56,240 bases of DNA from Bacteroidales bacterium (GTDB lineage: Bacteria; Bacteroidota; Bacteroidia; Bacteroidales; UBA10428): positions 1 through 56,240 of the forward strand of contig JAFGSZ010000021.1 of NCBI GenBank assembly GCA_016934395.1. The letters run 5' to 3'. Positions 45,027 to 53,716 of the stretch are shown here, in pieces. How positions within the stretch are numbered: the first letter of the stretch is position 1; every line of letters starts with the position of its first letter. Both the position numbers and the translations under genes were made by a program. A model generated the notes under the pieces. That model was not told the DNA's origin and ran no database searches. It worked only from the letters and a program-made list of their open reading frames with translations.

Positions 45027-47339
45027 ATGATCAGGAAATGCGGCTATAGGATGGGATTTGTTGTTTTCAGGTATTTCTCCATTGTACTGACATTCTTAGG
45101 TTTTATGTTTTACAGTGGAAACATAAAGGCTAATACTTTAAATATACTGGTATTGCATTCATATAACAGCGGGCAGAGCTGGAACGACAATATAAATAAG
45201 GGTATTCTGGAAACATTTCAAAATGAGTACCATCACAATTTGGATTTGAGGTTTGAATACATGGACACAAAACATCTTGAAGATGAGTCTTATCTTCAGA
45301 TATATAAGAATTTTCTGTTTTCAAAATATCAAAACATCAAAATCGATCTGATTATTAGCGTTGATAATGCAGCGTTTGACTTTCTTTCGGTACATCACAA
45401 TGAATTTTTTAAAGGAATACCCGTGGTTTTTTGCGGCCTTAACTATTGCGATTCAATCCCAAAAGGATTTACCGGAATAATGGAAGATGTGGATTTTGAA
45501 GATAACCTGAAAACTATTTTCTCTCTGCATCCAACGTATAATAAATTGTATATTATCAATGACAGGTCTATTACCGGCAGGAGCCTTACAAAGGAACTTA
45601 CGGAAACCATCAACTTAAATTTTCCCGGTGTGAGGTATGAATTTCTGACAGATTATACCCTCGGGGAATTACAAAACAGACTAACAGTTTTAAATCCGGA
45701 TGATGTTGTACTTATGTTGCTTTTTAATTTTGACCGGGAAGGAAACAACTTTTCATATGATATAATTCTGGATTACCTTACGCCTTATTGTTCGGTGCCC
45801 ATTTACAGCGTGTGGGATTTCTACCTCGGAAAAGGAATTGTCGGTGGACGGGTAACAAATGCATATCAGCATGGAATTAAAGTAAGCGAGATTGCCCAGA
45901 CTATACTTTCCGGAAAATCAGTAGATTCAATACCTGTTATCTCAGGCGATACACGTTATATGTATGATTATAAAGTTGCAAAAAAACAAGGAATTAAATT
46001 GTCCCGATTTCCTGCAGGTTCAGAAATTATTAATCTGCCTTATGATTTTATATTAAAAAATAAGTTGTTTTACTCCCTGCTTGGAATTACAATTTTGTTG
46101 CTTATTACTTTTATTCTGGTTTTAGCTTTTCAGCTTAAGAGGATTAAAAAAAGCCTGAACAAAGAAAAAGCTTTAACTTCTGCAATTGAGATTAAATCGG
46201 AACAGCTTAAAATTGCACTTGAAAAAGCGGAACAATCCAACAGGCTCAAAGCTGCATTTTTATCCAATATTTCACATGAAGTTCGGACACCCTTAAATGG
46301 AATCATTGGATTCACGGAACTCTTAAGGGAAGTTGATAAGGATAAGGATCAGGATAAGGATAAGTTTGGAGAATATCTGGCGATTATTGAAAATAGCGGG
46401 ATTCAACTCACCAATATCATTGATAATATTTTAAATGTTTCTATCATTGAAAGCCAACAGGTGCGCATTGTATATAATTGGATCTCCATCAACGAAACAA
46501 TAGACTTTTTAATGCTGGAATATAACCATATAATAACATCGAATAAAATTGTTAAAGGAAAAATCTCATTGAATGATGGGAAAGATGCACTATATACGGA
46601 CCTTACAAAGTTTAAAAAAATTCTATCCTGTTTATTGGATAACGCCAACAAGTTTACTAAAAATGGCCGGATAGAAATCGGATATAATCTGGTTGACCAG
46701 GGAATTGAATTTTACATTAAGGATACCGGTATTGGGATAGATCCAGGCAACCAGACCAAAATTTTCGAACAATTCTGGAAAGTAAAACAACAAGGAAAAA
46801 CATTATATGGCGGCAATGGCCTTGGCCTGCCAATTTCAAAGGCCTATGTGGAAATGCTGGGAGGCAGTATCCGGGTTGAATCCGAACCGGGTAAAGGATC
46901 TGTATTTTATTTTATATTACCCTTGCAGAATGATCTGGAAAAGAAAGAGGATCAGAATTTATTAAAGAAAGTACGTTCAAAAAAATCTATCGTTTTAATT
47001 GCCGAAGATGATTTATCGAGTTATTTATTGCTTCAACGCTTCCTTGAAAACAGTGCAGGTGAATTGATCCATGCAAAAAATGGCCAGGAGGCCATTGAAT
47101 GGGTGAAAAAACGGGGAGATATCGATTTAATCTTAATGGATCTTAATATGCCTTTGGTGAATGGTTATAAAGCTGCCGAGGTTATAAGTTCCCTGCGTAA
47201 AGAAATCCCAATTGTCGCCCAGTCGGCTTTTATATCCCAGGAAGACAGGGAGAAAGCTTTTAAATCCGGTTGTGTCGATTTTATTTCAAAACCGATTATC
47301 AAAGACAATTTATTAAAAATGATTAACCAGTATATTTAA
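45027..47339 (+). CDS. Hybrid histidine kinase with ABC substrate-binding-like sensor
   Basis: The 770-residue protein starts with a membrane or signal segment (about 12-32). A periplasmic domain (about 35-325; LNILVLHSYNSGQSWND, GIPVVFCGLNY, YSVWDFYLGKGIVGG) of the ABC_sub_bind (PF04392) type follows. A membrane helix (about 342-365), a short coiled coil, HisKA (NISHEVRTPLNG, H417), HATPase (GNGLGLPIS) and a receiver (LILMDLNMP, D705) complete it. There is no DNA-binding output, so phosphate must pass to another protein. Five tandem GATAAG-type hexamers encode DKDKDQDKDK within the HisKA region. No partner gene is adjacent. The sensor probably recognises a small organic ligand directly. Confidence 0.88.
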   Translation: MIRKCGYRMGFVVFRYFSIVLTFLGFMFYSGNIKANTLNILVLHSYNSGQSWNDNINKGILETFQNEYHHNLDLRFEYMDTKHLEDESYLQIYKNFLFSKYQNIKIDLIISVDNAAFDFLSVHHNEFFKGIPVVFCGLNYCDSIPKGFTGIMEDVDFEDNLKTIFSLHPTYNKLYIINDRSITGRSLTKELTETINLNFPGVRYEFLTDYTLGELQNRLTVLNPDDVVLMLLFNFDREGNNFSYDIILDYLTPYCSVPIYSVWDFYLGKGIVGGRVTNAYQHGIKVSEIAQTILSGKSVDSIPVISGDTRYMYDYKVAKKQGIKLSRFPAGSEIINLPYDFILKNKLFYSLLGITILLLITFILVLAFQLKRIKKSLNKEKALTSAIEIKSEQLKIALEKAEQSNRLKAAFLSNISHEVRTPLNGIIGFTELLREVDKDKDQDKDKFGEYLAIIENSGIQLTNIIDNILNVSIIESQQVRIVYNWISINETIDFLMLEYNHIITSNKIVKGKISLNDGKDALYTDLTKFKKILSCLLDNANKFTKNGRIEIGYNLVDQGIEFYIKDTGIGIDPGNQTKIFEQFWKVKQQGKTLYGGNGLGLPISKAYVEMLGGSIRVESEPGKGSVFYFILPLQNDLEKKEDQNLLKKVRSKKSIVLIAEDDLSSYLLLQRFLENSAGELIHAKNGQEAIEWVKKRGDIDLILMDLNMPLVNGYKAAEVISSLRKEIPIVAQSAFISQEDREKAFKSGCVDFISKPIIKDNLLKMINQYI
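46335..46364 (+). repeat. Five hexamer repeats (GATAAG, one GATCAG) inside the kinase gene
   Basis: Five 6-bp units in a row add ten charged residues in frame between the two helices of the HisKA domain. Such a tract can gain or lose units by slippage without breaking the reading frame. Confidence 0.7.
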
Positions 47340-47639
47340 CGATTTTTGAATATTATTATATGTGCATGTTTAACAAATGATAAAAAAAGAAGTCAAATCG
47401 TTATTTTACCTGTTGTTTTAACCCAATATATCAAACAAAGCATCTTTATCTAAAGTGTTATAATCCGCTATATGCACCATAAAATCAAATAGGAATCTTT
47501 CCGTCTAAAAGCAATTTTAAAAAGAATTTTACCCGTCGGCATTTTTATCACTTTTTTGTACCTTGCTAAACATAACCAATGTTATACTACTCAAATCTAA
47601 GTTTATTACAGGTTCGAGTGTAATATTAATCGACGTCAT
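47340..47639. other. Intergenic region before the VOC lipoprotein gene
   Basis: No full gene. On the minus strand 47418-47514 reads MVHIADYNTLDKDALFDILG and a stop, protein-like sequence preceded by a stop and without a family I recognise. It may be the tail of a lost gene. The rest is AT-rich. Confidence 0.3.
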
Positions 47640-48176
47640 ATGAAAATTATTACAAAAATCCTGCTTCTTCAAATAGCCCTGATAAGTTGCAATACTCCAT
47701 CAAATAATATTAAAAAACCAACTGGTAATATCTTGCAAAAAGAGGTTGTATTAAAAGACACTATACCCAAAGTTACGGGCATAGGCGGAATTTTCTTTCG
47801 ATCAAAAAATCCTCAGGAAATACGGGAATGGTATGGCAAAAACTTAGGGCTTGCCATGGATGAATACGGTTCTCCATTCGAATTCAGAAATGCAAACAGA
47901 CCTGAAGAAATTAATTATCTCAGGTGGAGTCCGTTTGAAGAAAGTACAGAGTACTTTGCACCCTCAGAAAAAGATTTTATGATTAATTACCGGGTGCAGA
48001 ATATCGAAGGTCTGGTAAAAAGGCTTAAAGAAAATGGGGCAATACTGTTAGATCAGATTGAGGTATATGAATATGGTAAATTTGTGCATCTTTTGGATCC
48101 GGAAGGGAACAAAGTCGAACTATGGGAACCCAATGATGCTTTTTTCACCCGAATGGGAGGAACAACTACTAAGTAA
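47640..48176 (+). CDS. VOC (glyoxalase-like) domain lipoprotein
   Basis: The 178-residue protein has a lipoprotein signal (ALISCNTPS). A single vicinal-oxygen-chelate domain (about 48-165) follows, with IGGIFFRSKNPQEIREWYGKN and FVHLLDPEGNKVELWEP, the usual second-half signature with metal-binding Glu. Cytoplasmic members act as glyoxalases, dioxygenases or resistance proteins; an envelope-anchored copy is less common. It stands alone and is convergent with the next gene. Substrate unknown. Confidence 0.85.
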   Translation: MKIITKILLLQIALISCNTPSNNIKKPTGNILQKEVVLKDTIPKVTGIGGIFFRSKNPQEIREWYGKNLGLAMDEYGSPFEFRNANRPEEINYLRWSPFEESTEYFAPSEKDFMINYRVQNIEGLVKRLKENGAILLDQIEVYEYGKFVHLLDPEGNKVELWEPNDAFFTRMGGTTTK

Positions 48177-48220
48177 TCTTTCTCTCCCAAATCCGAGTGT
48201 TGTTTTATTACGATCCGATT

Positions 48221-49417
48221 TTATTTATTATTAAAATGTAATTTTGGCCCATCACCTTTTAGGTTTTCCGAATCATATACAGAGGCATCTATGGCGCCTA
48301 ATGGGCGCAACACCAAACCTTTTGTTTTACCATCAAGCAGGCGCTGCATAACCGGCCTTGAAATTGTTATATAACTCTTGCTCCCGTTTTTTTCGGACAG
48401 TTCCAAGTCAAAAATCATCTGCGTATTAAAAACTTCAGTCAGATCAGAATCCTGTAGAAAATTGTTATAGGTAACTTTGTGCTGGTCCCAAAACGGGTCA
48501 CCGCCAAAAATTTCAATAATCCGTATTTTACCAAACTCCACACCAAGGTCTTCACCATAAAAGCTGATATAATCTCCTCCTTTAGCTACCGATTGAGTTG
48601 TAAATTCGAGTATACCGGGCCCGTCAGCTTTCGCATTTTTAAATTGTTCCAGGTCCCATCGTAAAATTGCCCACTGATTTGCATTAACGGTCAACACCTG
48701 CGCATGGCCCTCGTTTTCATCAACAAACCAGTTGTTAAAGTTTACATCCGGGTAATTTGAATTAATCAAGGCATCCTGTGTTACATTAAGATGATTTGAA
48801 AACGTACTTAAATCCGCTACAGGCGGATGATAGGGTAAAGGTTCACCCTTATCCGGACCGGCAATATTAACATTTATAACATCTGCGCGATAATAATCAA
48901 GGTCTACATAATAGCGGCCCGGGCCCCAATCGGTCACCCCCATCTGCACATAAAGGGTATCGCCCGGAACAACATCCAGATTTTTTGTAGTCATACTGAT
49001 GGTATACCAGCCGGAAGTATCCGGAATATCAAACTCCATAAGATGTTCATGAAAATTTGTTGTTCTTTGTGTATTGATCATAAAATTAATCCGGCGTGGG
49101 GCATTACTTACATGTACCCTAGCTTCCACCCGTAATTCATAGGACGGATCTTTAAATTTAACTAGATCAAGAGAAGCAGACACATCATTTTTAATAATTG
49201 CCCACCAAACATTGTGTTTATCTTTCGTAGCATCTACCAGAATTTGGGCATAACCGTCCTTTTGGATAAAATCCATAGTTGCGTCCCCGTCACCGGTAAA
49301 AAAGAACCAGCCTGTAATCTCTTTATTATCAAAATTGTCTATAAACTGTGCCCGGCAAATGCCGGAAGAAATAAGAATGAACAAGAATAGTAGTAACTTT
49401 TTTTTAATTATAAACAT
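48221..49417 (-). CDS. Exported carbohydrate-binding-like protein (CBM plus CBM96/DNRLRE-like)
   Basis: From the ATG at 49417 the product has 398 residues and a clear signal peptide (ISSGICRAQ). The first half (about 25-180; FIDNFDNKEITGWFFF, with jelly-roll pattern) resembles CBM4/9/22-type or polysaccharide-lyase-associated modules. The second half (LNVTQDALINSNYPDVNFNN, RWDLEQF, TISRPVMQRLLDGKTKGL) matches the CBM96/DNRLRE type of repeat with its typical opening (DA-v-s-yp--nfg). No catalytic motif is visible. It may bind an extracellular polysaccharide. A longer form from 49447 would spoil the signal peptide. Confidence 0.6.
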   Translation of the reverse strand: MFIIKKKLLLFLFILISSGICRAQFIDNFDNKEITGWFFFTGDGDATMDFIQKDGYAQILVDATKDKHNVWWAIIKNDVSASLDLVKFKDPSYELRVEARVHVSNAPRRINFMINTQRTTNFHEHLMEFDIPDTSGWYTISMTTKNLDVVPGDTLYVQMGVTDWGPGRYYVDLDYYRADVINVNIAGPDKGEPLPYHPPVADLSTFSNHLNVTQDALINSNYPDVNFNNWFVDENEGHAQVLTVNANQWAILRWDLEQFKNAKADGPGILEFTTQSVAKGGDYISFYGEDLGVEFGKIRIIEIFGGDPFWDQHKVTYNNFLQDSDLTEVFNTQMIFDLELSEKNGSKSYITISRPVMQRLLDGKTKGLVLRPLGAIDASVYDSENLKGDGPKLHFNNK

Positions 49418-50462
49418 GGTTGCTAAAGGATTATTTGTAATTAACAATTAAATCTTTTCAATAACTTAAAAAAGTGAAAATATTAATGCTAAATAAGAAC
49501 ATCGCTCTCTAAGGAAAAATCGGAACAATGTAATAAATAAATCCAATATTGTGTTTTTAATAATTAATAAATTAAAAAAAATTAATAAATGGCCATTGAA
49601 TTGTAGTGCGATATGGAGTTTAACCGGATTATATAGTTGAAATTTTAAAACAACTAAACACATAAAAAAAAGTCACACAAAAGCTGGATTTAACTGTAAT
49701 TGCCGAAACAAATTTTTTGTGCCCCCCTTCAAACCGATGTTCAACCCATACATGAACGGCACCATTGACTGCGCTCTGCACAATCAGGATCCAACTTCAG
49801 GGCATTCAGGCATAATCCAACAAGCAGAGCCAGTTCTTACATTGAAAAATTTTCATTATCAAGATTGTCTTCGATTACCTGATCGATAATCTTAAGAAAC
49901 TGATCACCCATTGAAACCTGATTTTCCATAAATCTTGTCAATAAAAAGTAATCTAATTCCCGCAAGGTCATCTAAACAATTGGCTGATTGTCAAAATAAA
50001 TATACAAATATTTAGTAAATTGACCTCAAATTCCAGATACAGTTTTATTTATTTAGAATTTCAAAGTCAGTCTCCCTCATTTTGAAATGCGCTTCTATAG
50101 AAAAAAAATATTAAATATTTTAAAGTATTTACGCATATTCTGATCTTAATTGTTTATTACCTGCTTTTTTAAAAAAAAGCGTAAACAGCCCAAAAAAACA
50201 AAACCATGCTTTTATAAACCTTAAATCCAACGCGCAAAATTTGTTTCGGTAAGAATGTAATTTACGTCCGATTTCTGTAGTTGAACACAACATATTAATT
50301 GATACTAATCCCTTAATTTTTAAGACTTACATCAGGAAATCAATAATGCTAAAATGTTTTTGGAAATTGAAGATAATAAGAGAATTTGTTCAAAACACCT
50401 GATTACATATTTCGAACACTTTTACAAGCTGTATGTTTTCATTGTATCGACAACCTGCATTC
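49418..50462. other. Long intergenic region with a decayed regulator
   Basis: This ~1.05-kb AT-rich gap contains no intact gene. A minus-strand remnant of an AraC-type/hybrid two-component regulator lies at 49837-49971 (separate entry). The 300 bp from 50000 to 50430 hold A/T-rich sequence before the TPR-sensor gene, without a clear TAnnTTTG promoter. Confidence 0.45.
49837..49971 (-). pseudogene. Remnant of an AraC/hybrid two-component regulator
   Basis: The 44-codon stretch from ATG 49971 encodes MTLRELDYFLLTRFMENQVS, then MGDQFLKIIDQVIEDNLDNE and NFSM before a TAA. In frame after the stop comes ELALLVGL. The pattern QFL-kI-q-IE-NL-nenFs-eeLA--vGl is the start of the AraC helix-turn-helix in Bacteroidota hybrid two-component systems. 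The rest of the DNA-binding domain is missing or scrambled. I read this as a decayed gene end next to a live system of the same class (50463). Confidence 0.5.
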
Positions 50463-53447
50463 ATGAAAAAAGAATTTATAACGTTATTTGCCTTGCTTTT
50501 ATTTTCATCAAAGTTTATGTCTTCTCAGCAGGCTAAAATAGACAGTCTGAATCAAATTCTTTTAAAATCTACCGCAGAAGATAAAGTAAAAACTCTGAAT
50601 CAACTTGCATATTTGTATAAATTTTCACAGCCGGAAAGCGCAATCGAAACTGGTGAAAAAGCGCTTAATCTAGCTAAACAAATTAATAATTTGTTAGGAA
50701 TAATTGAAAGCAATCTACTACTTGGTGAAATCTACCTTTCTACAACTGAAATGGATAAGGTTTTCAGTTTTGCATCAAAAGGACTTGAACTAAGCAACCA
50801 GCTCTCGAACAATTATCAGAAAAGCAGGGGCCTGCTTCTGATGAGTAAATATTATTTGTTTATTGGCGATGCCGAAAAATCTATTGATTATAATACAAAA
50901 GCACTATCCATTGCGGAAAAGTATTCCTATTCTGACTTAACTGGTTCGTGTTACAGTTTTTTTGGTATTATATATGAACAACTTGGCAATTATAATTTAG
51001 CAGTTGAAAATTATTATAAGTCATTACAAATTGCCGAGGAAAATAATAACCAGCGCGGAACACAGAATAGTCTTTTTAATATTGGGCAAGTACTGATATT
51101 GAATCAAAAATATGACGAAGCACTTGTTTATTACAATAAAGCTTTAACACTTTCAGAGATACTTGAAGATGATACCGGCATTTTATTTTATTACCATATG
51201 TTAGGGGTTTGGCATCAAAAACAAGACCAATATACACAAGCCCTAAAAATGAATGAAATCGCACTTAAGCTTGCAAAAAAACTTAATGATACTCTTGGAA
51301 TAGCAATACTTCTGGGTAATACAGCAACTCTTTATCGTGATATGGGCGAACCTGAAAAAACACTCAGTTTATTATTTCAGGCGCTTGAATTAAAATTGTC
51401 TCTACAGAAAGACCCCTCGCATACTTATAATGATATTGCTGAAACATATTTTTTAATCGATAATCCGGACAAGGCTTTATTTTATGCGAATAAAGCAATT
51501 GAATCGGCCACTCAAAATAACAATCTTAATCAATTGAAGTATGCAAATTATTTATTGTCGCATTATTATCTTTTAAAGAAAGATTTTGAAAATGCTTATA
51601 ACTCTTATGTAGAATATACTTTTTTAAAGGATAGCATTTTTAACATAGACAAGTCAACTGCTATTGAAACGATTCGAGTTCAATATGAAACAGACAAAAA
51701 AGAGCAACAGATACAATCCTTAAATCAGCAGCATAAAGCTGAAAAATTCCGAAGAAATGCATTGGCCGGTTTCTCAGGATTTATTTTATTAATAGGAATA
51801 CTCCTGGTTAGTAGTCAGCGGTCAAAATCGAGGAAAAACAGGCTATTATATGAAAAAGGCCAGGAAGTTGAAAAAACAAAATCCAGGTTTTTTGCCAATA
51901 TAACCCATGAGTTCCGGACACCACTTACCCTGATTCTCGGGCCTATTGAAATATTAAAAACCAAAATTACATCCAAAGATGCCCTCAGTCAGCTTGAAGT
52001 AATGGAAAAAAATTCAAACCGCCTGCTTGATCTTATCAATCAACTGCTCGATCTATCCAAATTAGAGTCAGGTAAAATGAAGTTACAAACAGTGCAGGAA
52101 GATATTCTAATGTTAATTAGAAGGATATCGGGACTTTTTGAATCCGTTGCTGAAATAAAGAAAATCAAGCTATCCATTAAGAACCGGCTGAATAACACAA
52201 TAACCTATATTGATCCCGATAAAATTGAAAAAGTTTTTGTAAACCTTATTTCTAATGCTCTTAAATTTACACCAGATCGGGGAACAATCAGCATATCACT
52301 TGAAGAAATTAAGATCACAAAAAAACCATTTCCCAGGTACATTCAAATAAAGATAAAAGACAGCGGTAAAGGAATACCTCCAGATGACCTGGAACACATT
52401 TTCAACCAATATTATCAGTCAAATAATACCCAAGATAGCGAATATGCTGGTACAGGTATTGGTTTAGCGCTTACCAAAGAACTTGTTGAATTGCATGGCG
52501 GTACAATTATAGTTAGTAGTGAAATGGGCGTTGGCACTGAATTTACGGTTACATTGCTCGCCGAAGCTAAAACAGTGGCAATGGATTGGACTAACCAAAA
52601 AAAATTACTTCATAATAAAAGTAAAATTTACAAATCCCAAAACAGACCTGTAAAAAAGGATATTACGGTTGAGTCCGCTCCTTCGGAAAAAAAACCCTTG
52701 TTATTACTTATCGAAGATAACGCAGAAGTCAGAGATTATGTAAAGAACATAGTTTCTTCCCATTACAAAATAGAAGTAGCAAAGGACGGGAATCAAGGCT
52801 TTGAGAAAGCACTTGGTTTAATCCCCGATCTGGTAATAAGTGATGTGATGATGCCGGGAATGAATGGTTTTGAACTTTGTGAAAAAATGAAATCCGATGA
52901 AAAAACGAGTCATATACCGGTTATTTTGCTAACTGCAAGAGCTGCTGTAGAGGATAAGATCGAAGGATTGGAGCGTAAAGCCGATGATTACCTCGCAAAA
53001 CCTTTTGTCCCGAAAGAACTTCTCACACGCATCTCAAATCTGATTGAGAACAGGCACCACATGCGGGAGAAATTTAGCAAAGAATTTGTTTTTAAACCAG
53101 GTGATGTTGAGGTAAGTTCCGTTGACGATTTGTTTCTTGAGAAACTCAAGTCTAATGTTGAAACTAATCTCGAAAATGAACAATTGGGTGTTGATGATCT
53201 GGCAGGTCTTCTTAATATGAGCCGTTCCCAATTACATCGCAAGGTGAAAGCGCTTACTAATCTTGCTCCAAATGAGTTTATAAGGAATTACCGGCTTGTA
53301 CGCTCTATGGAACTGATTAAAAAAAATGCCGGCACTACAGCCGAAATTGCATTTAATGTTGGTTTTAGCAGCCCGTCCTATTTTACGCGCTGTTTTCGCG
53401 AGCATTTTGGTTTTCCTCCCACTGAATTAAGTAAGAATATTAGTTAA
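50463..53447 (+). CDS. Hybrid two-component system with TPR sensor and AraC output
   Basis: From the ATG at 50463 the protein has 994 residues. A signal peptide (to about residue 20) is followed by about nine TPR-like repeats (25-390) in the periplasm, in place of the usual propellers. A membrane segment (about 430-450; FSGFILLIGILLV) leads to HisKA (FANITHEFRTPLTL, H482), HATPase (GTGIGLALTKEL), a receiver (LVISDVMMPG, D794) and an AraC-type helix-turn-helix (about 890-994; LLNMSRSQLHRKVKALT and FNVGFSSPSYFTRCFREHFG). All steps from sensing to DNA binding are in one protein. The preferred start is the ATG that opens the signal peptide; an ORF start at 50433 is less likely. Target genes are unknown, though the lipoprotein downstream is a candidate. 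Confidence 0.92.
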   Translation: MKKEFITLFALLLFSSKFMSSQQAKIDSLNQILLKSTAEDKVKTLNQLAYLYKFSQPESAIETGEKALNLAKQINNLLGIIESNLLLGEIYLSTTEMDKVFSFASKGLELSNQLSNNYQKSRGLLLMSKYYLFIGDAEKSIDYNTKALSIAEKYSYSDLTGSCYSFFGIIYEQLGNYNLAVENYYKSLQIAEENNNQRGTQNSLFNIGQVLILNQKYDEALVYYNKALTLSEILEDDTGILFYYHMLGVWHQKQDQYTQALKMNEIALKLAKKLNDTLGIAILLGNTATLYRDMGEPEKTLSLLFQALELKLSLQKDPSHTYNDIAETYFLIDNPDKALFYANKAIESATQNNNLNQLKYANYLLSHYYLLKKDFENAYNSYVEYTFLKDSIFNIDKSTAIETIRVQYETDKKEQQIQSLNQQHKAEKFRRNALAGFSGFILLIGILLVSSQRSKSRKNRLLYEKGQEVEKTKSRFFANITHEFRTPLTLILGPIEILKTKITSKDALSQLEVMEKNSNRLLDLINQLLDLSKLESGKMKLQTVQEDILMLIRRISGLFESVAEIKKIKLSIKNRLNNTITYIDPDKIEKVFVNLISNALKFTPDRGTISISLEEIKITKKPFPRYIQIKIKDSGKGIPPDDLEHIFNQYYQSNNTQDSEYAGTGIGLALTKELVELHGGTIIVSSEMGVGTEFTVTLLAEAKTVAMDWTNQKKLLHNKSKIYKSQNRPVKKDITVESAPSEKKPLLLLIEDNAEVRDYVKNIVSSHYKIEVAKDGNQGFEKALGLIPDLVISDVMMPGMNGFELCEKMKSDEKTSHIPVILLTARAAVEDKIEGLERKADDYLAKPFVPKELLTRISNLIENRHHMREKFSKEFVFKPGDVEVSSVDDLFLEKLKSNVETNLENEQLGVDDLAGLLNMSRSQLHRKVKALTNLAPNEFIRNYRLVRSMELIKKNAGTTAEIAFNVGFSSPSYFTRCFREHFGFPPTELSKNIS

Positions 53448-53716
53448 CTGACACCCGACTGAATTTTGCTGGTTGTTGCGGAATTCTTACATTATATTCC
53501 TTCGATTGATATAGTATTACTCCTACCATTAGTCTTCGTGCATTAGGCAATTCCATTCTAATATATTTTCATTAATAAGGTTTAACAAAATGATATACTG
53601 ATGTATATGGTATATGCGACAATTTTAACAGTTTCTGGCAGGATATTAATAGTTAAAGATCGGTATCTCCTTTATTATTGTGGTATAAATTTTTGTCAAA
53701 CCTAAACTGAAAAATC
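53448..53716. other. Intergenic region before the repeat lipoprotein
   Basis: This 269-bp gap holds no gene. TATAAATTTTTG (near 53681-53692) resembles the Bacteroidota -7 element with extra spacing and may be the promoter of the lipoprotein gene. Confidence 0.3.
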
